From contig SUVV01000005.1 in assembly GCA_015061805.1 (NCBI GenBank), positions 1 through 64,000 on the forward strand: 64,000 nucleotides of DNA. Reading direction: 5' to 3'. A model generated the notes under the pieces. The model was not told the origin of the DNA and made no database searches. It saw only the letters and a list, made by a program, of their open reading frames with translations. Below are positions 57,221 through 64,000 of this stretch, one piece after another. This DNA is from Lentisphaerota bacterium. Its GTDB lineage: Bacteria > Verrucomicrobiota > Lentisphaeria > Victivallales > Victivallaceae. Numbering within the stretch: position 1 is the stretch's first letter; each line of letters opens with the position of its first letter. The translations under genes were made by a program, and so were the position numbers.

Positions 57221-58066
57221 TTAAACTCCGCTGAACGCAGCGAAACCGCCATCGATCGGCAGCACAACACCGTTGACGAAACCGGCAGCTTCATCATCCA
57301 GCAGGAACAGCATCGCGCCGACGAGGTCTTCGGGAGAACCGAATTTGCCCATCGGGGTGTGGGTCAGGATGGTGTTGCCGCGGGCGGTAAGAGAACCATC
57401 GGGATTGGTCAGAAGAGCGCGGTTCTGATTGGTCAGGAAGAAGCCCGGAGCAATCGCATTGACGCGGATGTTGACCTTGGAGAAGTGAACCGCCAGCCAC
57501 TGGGTGAAGTTGCTGATAGCAGCCTTGGCGCCGGAGTAGGCGGGGATCTTGGTCAGCGGGCAGAACGCATTCATGCTGGAGATATTGAGGATGTTACCGC
57601 CTTTGCCTTCAGCCATCTTGCGGGCGAAGACCTGGGTCGGGAGCAAAGTTCCGAGGAAGTTAAGATTGAAGACAAATCCGACACCGGCGGGATCGAGATC
57701 AAAGAAAGTGGTAACGCCTTCGACTTTGGCAGCGAGGTCTTCTTTGGTCAAAAATTCTTTGCTGGTGGTACCCTTGGGGTTGTTGCCGCCGGCACCGTTG
57801 ATGAGGATATCGCAGGGACCGTATTCTGCGGAAATCTTGGCTTCAGCAGCCTGCAGACTGGCGAGTTCCAGCACGTTGGCAGAAAGCCCCATAGCGACGC
57901 CGCCTTCGGCGCGGATTTCTTCAGCGACCGCTTCAGCGGCTTCCGCGCGCAGGTCGAGAACAGCAACTTTGGCACCGGCTTTGGCAAGAGCTTTTGCCAT
58001 GATGCCGCACAACACACCGCCGCCACCGGTAACGACGGCGACTTTACCATTGAGTTTGACTTCCAT
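57221..58066 (-). CDS. SDR-family oxidoreductase (possibly D-mannonate oxidoreductase-type)
   Basis: KVAVVTGGGGVLCGIMAKALAKAGAKVAVLDLRA; ILNISSMNAFCPLTKIPAYSGAKAAISNFTQWLAV. Confidence 0.9.
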   Translation of the reverse strand: MEVKLNGKVAVVTGGGGVLCGIMAKALAKAGAKVAVLDLRAEAAEAVAEEIRAEGGVAMGLSANVLELASLQAAEAKISAEYGPCDILINGAGGNNPKGTTSKEFLTKEDLAAKVEGVTTFFDLDPAGVGFVFNLNFLGTLLPTQVFARKMAEGKGGNILNISSMNAFCPLTKIPAYSGAKAAISNFTQWLAVHFSKVNIRVNAIAPGFFLTNQNRALLTNPDGSLTARGNTILTHTPMGKFGSPEDLVGAMLFLLDDEAAGFVNGVVLPIDGGFAAFSGV

Positions 58067-58223
58067 TACAGGGTCTCCTTAACGATTTTTCATTTTACTT
58101 TGGAAAGATTCCAAACTTACTCACAAATACACTCTGATAATATATCTCTCATTTCGGGAAATATCAAGTCAAAAAGCAGATTCTCTTTCCAAGTTATCTG
58201 CAAAAAGCTCCAGTCTGCTCCGT

Positions 58224-61200
58224 TCAGGCAAGCGTACCTTTATTTTTTTCAAAGATATCTTCGCTGGCAGCGTTGGCAAAAATGCGTTCATCCATACCGG
58301 AAGAAACACCGTAAATAATGGTAACATCGGTCGTTCCGCTCACTGTAAGGCGGTTTTCACCGCAAGTGTAGGTAAAAGAGCCTTCATCCCAGACGCCATT
58401 ATTTTCTTCAAAACAAAGAGTAACGGAACCATCAGCCGATTGTTCGACAACATCAATTCCCCAATCTCCACCGAAGCAAAAAATATCCGCTCCGCCGCCG
58501 CCATGCAAAGTATCATTGCCAATGCCGCCGGAAATAATATCGTCATCCATGCCGCCGATGATGTTGTCGTTTCCACCATCACCGAAGATGAGGTTGCTGC
58601 CGGAATTTGCCCAGATGACATCGTTTCCGGCACCGCCGTAAACAGTCACGCCGTCAGATTCAAAAGTAAATATTGCACTTGTCAAATCAACGACATCATC
58701 CCCTGCCCCGGCACGGATCTCATCGATCTGCGACAAACGCGCCTGCTCGCCAAAGGCGGAATAGATATCATCCAAAAAGAGCGCATCTCCGCAAGCATCG
58801 TCGGTCAGCAGCAGAATATCAGCATCTTCTGAACCGGAGAAAATATCGGCGATCTTATTCTTTCCGGTAAGAGCAACGGTGTTTTCAATGCCGTTGCCGC
58901 CCTGATATACTGCATTAAAAAACGAATTCCATAAGCCGCTGACGCTGGCGAAGAAAACATCCATACTGCCGTCTCCATCGGAAACCAAACGTGCTGATTC
59001 TGAAGCAGTCACAGTAAAATTTCCTCCGGACATCCAGTTTTCACCATCTGCCGACAGCTGCCATCCCAGCGCTTTCCGCGCGGAAGAATAAAGCGCTGCC
59101 TGAGTGCCGTCCACATCGATCCGCAGCACACCATCCGACTCTCCGGAAATCAATTCCAGGAAATATTTGTCCGTATAAACCGTTCCGCTCCAACTCAAGA
59201 TATTTCCGGAAACTGCAAGATTCTGCGGCACGGTATTGCGGTCTATTCTGTTGACGACTACCGTTTTTTCGCTTTGGTTGCCGGCGTCATCAGTTGCCCG
59301 GAATGTGTATTCTCCATTCTCATAAACGGTCATGGTGTTGCCGACAACCCAATTTGCGCCGTCGAAATACTCGATCGTTCCCTCGTTGGCAGAAGCGGTC
59401 AAAACAACATCGTTGCAAGTCCATGTTTCCGGATTACCGCTGATTTCAAGTATCGGAGCAATGGTATCGACGGTGACGGTCACCGTTTCACTCCATGCGC
59501 TTGAATTGTGACTCCGGTCATTCGCCCTGAGCCGGATGTAATATTTGCCGTCGGCCAGATCGAATACGGCAGATGTTTTGCTGTAACTGACTGTATCTGT
59601 TTTGACAATATCGGTAAATGCAGCATCGGTGGAAACCTGGAACTCATAGAGGGAAATATCAAACACCTCCCGCTCTCCCCAAACAAGAGTGACCTTGCTT
59701 TTGGAACATTCTGCTGAAAAATCCTTTGGAATCCCCGGTGCCCCGGTTTCGATAGCGACAGCATTATTTCCGCTGACCTTGTCACTCAAATTTCCGGCAT
59801 GATCCAATGCCCTGACGTAACAATAATATTTGCCGTCAACAAGAGTGGTGGAACAGGTTGTTCCAGTGGTTGAAAATTCCTGAACAACACTTTTCAAATC
59901 GCTGCCGTCGATGATTTGAACGATATAATTTTCAATTCCGCTTCCGGAGTCGCTGAAAACCTCCGTCCAGTCCAAACTTAACGAATTTCCGCTTCCAGTC
60001 ACTTTGACATATCCGGAACCGACCGGCGCTTGAGTATCAATGTTGCTGATCGCACATCCGGTCACTTCCGAAACATCACCGACGGCATTGGTTGAACGGA
60101 AATATATGGTTTTATTTTCAGAAAATTCGAAAACATATCCGTCCGAATAACTCATCCAGTACTGACCATCATACGAATACTCGTTTTTCACGGAATCCTC
60201 CGCAAATTCCGGAGTTACCGTGACCGATTTATTCGTTGGCTCGGTGGTACTGACTACTGCGATCGGCTTCTCCGGCGGAGCGACTTCGACAACTTTCAAG
60301 TCGAAATGGTTGTCATTGTAAACTACAATATAATTGATCCCATTGTAACAGACTTTATTCAGAGAATTACGGTTATCACTATCAATGGTGATCGTGCCGA
60401 AATCGGTCGTACCGTCTCCGATGATGAATGTACTGACCGGAGCCGCCCCGGCGCGTTCAACGAGTTTGTATTCACCGAACGACTGATCAGCAGAAACAGT
60501 CACAGCATAGGTCGGAGATCCCCCTACTCTGGTGACACAATATCCGTCATCGGCGCTTCGTCCGGTAAGGTTGAGGTTAATTATACCGCCGGCTTCACAA
60601 TCAACACTTCCTTGAGTAATCAGCAGCGTGCCGTAATGCACTGCCCCACTGTGGATCGTAAGTGATCCTTTGCAGATTTCCGTATTCCAGACTTCACCGC
60701 CTGAGTAAATATGCAACTCACCATTTTCGGCAACGGTAATATTTTCGGCAACAGTTCCGGAGTGGACGGAACATTTATCCGTAATCGTCAAATCACGGAA
60801 TTTATTGGCAGTAAAAGTTACGTTCGGGGTTTCCTCGTGAATCTTAACAAAACCGCCATTTTCTCTGATACCGGCAACCTCGCTATCGTAACCGGATATT
60901 TCAACCGTTCCTCCCTGATTGACAATGACGGAGTCAACCGAACCGCCATTGACAAGCAATCCGCCGCTGTTGACAACAACATTTTCAACAGTAACATCGT
61001 GATAGACAGAAACACAATTTCCATCTTTGCCATTGAAAGTAAGTCCGTTGATATAACTGCCGCTTTCAAGTCCCAAATAAGCATAGCCTCCGGCAATTAC
61101 ATTTTCAACCGTACCGCCGGAATAGAGATTCAAATAACCGGCATCACTCAAGGTCAATCCATCAACCAGGCCGCCGGAAAAAACATTCACGTAACCGTGA

Positions 61201-62960
61201 ATGATGGTGGTGTTATTAGCGATACCGCCATCATAAACATAAAGTGAACTGCCTGATTCAAGCGTTGTCCCGTTGGCAACGGTATTTTCGTGGACGGAAC
61301 ATTTGCCGGTAACAGTAAGATCATTGAACGAATTGGCAGTAAAAATTACCGTTGCCTGATCTCCGAGTTCCACCCAGCCGCCATTTTCAACCACACCGTC
61401 AGCGGTGGCAAGACCTTTTATCCTCAATTCACCTCCGACATTGACAATCGTATTGGCTGCTGTTGTCTTGTTACCCTCGATCACCATTATGCCGCCTGCG
61501 TTTACGGTGGTATTTCGGGCACGTTTTTTATTGTTGACGGAGAAGGTTTCACCATCGCCCACAATTTTATTTTCGATCAATTCAAACAAAGAATCGATCC
61601 TGACAGTTTGTGTCGTACTGTTTTTTCCCTTATCGGATGCTTTGAAATATATGGTGCAATTCTCCGTAACTGAAAAGGCGCCGGTGTATTCCTGCCACTC
61701 ATCGAAAGTACCAATGATTTTATACCAGGTCTCAAAAACGCCGACATCATCCGAAAAATCAGCACTGACCGTCACGCTGTTATCAACCGGTTCTGCGACA
61801 GTAATGGTAATTTCCGGAGCGACCGTATCCGGGGTGATATTGTAGAGCAGACCGTTGATTTTCATTTCGGCACATTCAGCGCGGGTGTACCATCCGCTTC
61901 CGTTGTAGCAGTCATATTCTTCGCTGTACTCCTTGTTGCCCCAAAATCCCCAGCCGAAGTTGATGTGAACCGAGTCAGTTTCAGCATCATAACCGTCAAT
62001 GACCACCGCATGAGCGGGATTCGGAATGGAGGTATAGACCGGCTTTCCGGCGGCGATATTCTCTTTGATCATCGCCCATCCGAGATCGGTAAGGATGCTG
62101 TTGCGGTCGATCAGATCAGAACCGACTCCATCCATTTTCAGACCGTGGAACCCGGCACGTTCAAAAACCTCTTTTATTCCGCTGGTATAAGTTGAAGTCA
62201 GATATTCGCTGTAACACGAATTCGCAATGACTCCGGAAGCGAAGACCAAAGCGGCTGTATCTTCGGCTGAATTGACATCAAATTCATACAGTTTTTCATT
62301 TACTTCGCTGAATTCGAGGTAGCCATAGCGTTGAGCGTTTGCTGCAGAAGCATCGATCGTGATATTGGGATTGGCGGTATTGGAATCAGTTTCATTCAGC
62401 TGCAGCGTAAACAAATTGCCATTCTGAGCGAAGTAATAGAATATCTGCGCCGCAGCGGTATTACAGCACCCGGTGACGCTGTGATTGACTGCTCCCGGTT
62501 CAATGGGGCAATAGGCGTTAAGTTCGACCTCACTATCACCGAGGAAAGTTCCGTTCTGACTCCAGAAGGTATCCATAAGATAATCGGAACAGCCGTCAAC
62601 GGTGATCGTCACGGTACAGGTGTTATTGGCTTCATTGGTTTCGGCGATTTTGTTTTCCGGGTCGATGACCATGGTGGCGGTGTAAGTCCCGGGCTGAAAG
62701 GAGACATCCCAGCAATAATACCACCACCAATTCCCGGGATTGACTGACTCAATCGAATTAACTGAAAACAGATTGCCGTTGATAAAAAGAGCCACATCAA
62801 ATGAAAAACCGCCGGTGTCAGCGACACTGCTGAAACTGTAATACAGCCGGTAAAGTTCCTCTAAAGAAATCGTCTTTACCTCATTGCCGTCCTTATCGCC
62901 GACAAAAACCGCTTCCGATGCCCCGTTGTACAAATTGGTCTTCAAGTCAATCGCCGCCAT
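58224..62960 (-). CDS. large RTX-type protein: CARDB-like N-terminus, C10-like cysteine peptidase, AIDA-like repeats, Ig/FN3-like domains, C-terminal calcium-binding nonapeptide repeats
   Basis: NKIAETNEANNTCTVTI; HSVTGCCNTAAAQIFYYFAQNG and IPNPAHAVVIDGYDAETDSVHINFGWGFWG; NSGGLLVNGGSVDSVIVNQGGTVEISG; GGAGNDVIWANSGSNLIFGDGGNDNIIGGMDDDIISGGIGNDTLHGGGGADIF. Confidence 0.85.
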   Translation of the reverse strand: MAAIDLKTNLYNGASEAVFVGDKDGNEVKTISLEELYRLYYSFSSVADTGGFSFDVALFINGNLFSVNSIESVNPGNWWWYYCWDVSFQPGTYTATMVIDPENKIAETNEANNTCTVTITVDGCSDYLMDTFWSQNGTFLGDSEVELNAYCPIEPGAVNHSVTGCCNTAAAQIFYYFAQNGNLFTLQLNETDSNTANPNITIDASAANAQRYGYLEFSEVNEKLYEFDVNSAEDTAALVFASGVIANSCYSEYLTSTYTSGIKEVFERAGFHGLKMDGVGSDLIDRNSILTDLGWAMIKENIAAGKPVYTSIPNPAHAVVIDGYDAETDSVHINFGWGFWGNKEYSEEYDCYNGSGWYTRAECAEMKINGLLYNITPDTVAPEITITVAEPVDNSVTVSADFSDDVGVFETWYKIIGTFDEWQEYTGAFSVTENCTIYFKASDKGKNSTTQTVRIDSLFELIENKIVGDGETFSVNNKKRARNTTVNAGGIMVIEGNKTTAANTIVNVGGELRIKGLATADGVVENGGWVELGDQATVIFTANSFNDLTVTGKCSVHENTVANGTTLESGSSLYVYDGGIANNTTIIHGYVNVFSGGLVDGLTLSDAGYLNLYSGGTVENVIAGGYAYLGLESGSYINGLTFNGKDGNCVSVYHDVTVENVVVNSGGLLVNGGSVDSVIVNQGGTVEISGYDSEVAGIRENGGFVKIHEETPNVTFTANKFRDLTITDKCSVHSGTVAENITVAENGELHIYSGGEVWNTEICKGSLTIHSGAVHYGTLLITQGSVDCEAGGIINLNLTGRSADDGYCVTRVGGSPTYAVTVSADQSFGEYKLVERAGAAPVSTFIIGDGTTDFGTITIDSDNRNSLNKVCYNGINYIVVYNDNHFDLKVVEVAPPEKPIAVVSTTEPTNKSVTVTPEFAEDSVKNEYSYDGQYWMSYSDGYVFEFSENKTIYFRSTNAVGDVSEVTGCAISNIDTQAPVGSGYVKVTGSGNSLSLDWTEVFSDSGSGIENYIVQIIDGSDLKSVVQEFSTTGTTCSTTLVDGKYYCYVRALDHAGNLSDKVSGNNAVAIETGAPGIPKDFSAECSKSKVTLVWGEREVFDISLYEFQVSTDAAFTDIVKTDTVSYSKTSAVFDLADGKYYIRLRANDRSHNSSAWSETVTVTVDTIAPILEISGNPETWTCNDVVLTASANEGTIEYFDGANWVVGNTMTVYENGEYTFRATDDAGNQSEKTVVVNRIDRNTVPQNLAVSGNILSWSGTVYTDKYFLELISGESDGVLRIDVDGTQAALYSSARKALGWQLSADGENWMSGGNFTVTASESARLVSDGDGSMDVFFASVSGLWNSFFNAVYQGGNGIENTVALTGKNKIADIFSGSEDADILLLTDDACGDALFLDDIYSAFGEQARLSQIDEIRAGAGDDVVDLTSAIFTFESDGVTVYGGAGNDVIWANSGSNLIFGDGGNDNIIGGMDDDIISGGIGNDTLHGGGGADIFCFGGDWGIDVVEQSADGSVTLCFEENNGVWDEGSFTYTCGENRLTVSGTTDVTIIYGVSSGMDERIFANAASEDIFEKNKGTLA

Positions 62961-63119
62961 TGCCCTGTCTCCTGCCAAAGATATATCAGTCAAATAATAC
63001 TGTACTAAATATATCACAAGATATTAGTTTGTCAACAAAGTAAAAAAATCATACCGGAGATATTCCCGGTGCCGTTTGAAATGGCACCCAGATGCAGCGG
63101 TGGTTTCTGCAAATAATTT

Positions 63120-64000
63120 TCAGCGGTTGCGTTTCAGCAACAAAGGGGTGTTATTTTCAGAAAATCCTTTGCAGTTGGTAATGGAAAGATCTTCGCCGTC
63201 GAGTTGGCAGATAATACCGAAACCGGCTTGTGTCCAATGTTTTCTGCCGGGATCGGCAGCATCGGGCCGGAGTGTGAATGTGGAATCTGCAATGGAGATA
63301 TTCTCAAACATCCCTTTCTTAATGGGAAAAACGATCAGATTTGCTTTGTCTGATACTGCATCGATTTTGCGGAAGGTGAGGCGGCTCACCTTTTGTATTG
63401 CCGGATCATCGATATCGCTGCCCCAATTGGGAAGTATCAGCAGACTTTGATCTGCATCAATGGAGATGTTTTCAAACAAAACATTGTCGATAGCGGTGCA
63501 TTTGCCGATGGCGTAACTCGGACTGATACAGATACCGATATTGGTATTGACCATTTTCAGATTGGAAAGTTTGCAGTTTTTGATAGTTCCGTTACCGACT
63601 CCGACTCTCACTCCGCAAGCAGCTGAACTTAAAACGCAATTGGAAACGGTGATATCTGAACAGACTGCGGTTTTTCCCAACGGGCGCTGATTTCCCCGGA
63701 TGGCGATGGAATCATCACCGCTGAAAATATTGCAGTTGGAGATCGTCACCCGGCGGCAGCAGTCGATGTCCAAGCCGTCTGAATTCAGAGTGTGGCGGTC
63801 AGTCTGGATCGTCACCCGGTCGATCGTCAAATCTTCGCAGTCGTGGAAAAGCGCCGTCCAGTAGGTCGGGTCGTTGAGTCTGATACCATTCAATTTTACA
63901 TTGCGGCATCCGACAAAGTAGAGCATGGATCCGGGGCGCCAGCGGGGAAGCACATAACGCGGATGTTTGCTGTTGGGAGTGTGGATGATATCGGTATTGA
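63120..64000 (-). CDS. glycoside hydrolase family 28-like (polygalacturonase-type) beta-helix protein, truncated by the window edge
   Basis: NTDIIHTPNSKHPRYVLPRW open to the edge; NSDGLDIDCCRRVTISNCNIFSGDDSIAIR is the GH28-type catalytic region. Confidence 0.8.
   Translation of the reverse strand, partial: NTDIIHTPNSKHPRYVLPRWRPGSMLYFVGCRNVKLNGIRLNDPTYWTALFHDCEDLTIDRVTIQTDRHTLNSDGLDIDCCRRVTISNCNIFSGDDSIAIRGNQRPLGKTAVCSDITVSNCVLSSAACGVRVGVGNGTIKNCKLSNLKMVNTNIGICISPSYAIGKCTAIDNVLFENISIDADQSLLILPNWGSDIDDPAIQKVSRLTFRKIDAVSDKANLIVFPIKKGMFENISIADSTFTLRPDAADPGRKHWTQAGFGIICQLDGEDLSITNCKGFSENNTPLLLKRNR

Overview
Bacterial chromosomal window, mostly housekeeping and metabolic genes. The [24 protein letters not shown] prepilin, the very large DUF4838-like secreted protein and the overall gene style suggest a Lentisphaerae/Victivallales-like or PVC organism; this is inference only. 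About 50 CDS and 3 tRNAs (Val-CAC, Glu-TTC, Gly-GCC) are supported. Recognisable genes include hpt, a purine permease, topA, a dgoD/KDPG-aldolase/KDG-kinase operon, rsmD, comM/yifB, a GART-DUF2062/aroB/dprA/mscS overlapping operon, putP, tolB, folC, gnd, a LarA-like protein, two cysteine desulfurase-family genes, a giant DUF4838-like secreted protein, and an RTX/AIDA-repeat protein with a C10-like peptidase domain. No rRNA, CRISPR array, transposase, phage or classical defence system was seen. The most unusual content is structured repetitive DNA. (1) A family of palindromic elements occurs in two intergenic spacers and also in frame inside a prepilin ORF, where the FTLIELLV motif is present three times. 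(2) Arrays of different small hairpins are separated by a constant GCTTCAY spacer. (3) Three-way-junction inverted repeats occur, one pair with compensatory changes. (4) There are 136-bp and 82-bp tandem repeats, one unit of which carries a hairpin insertion. Domain names come from reading the sequence from memory and were not checked by search.
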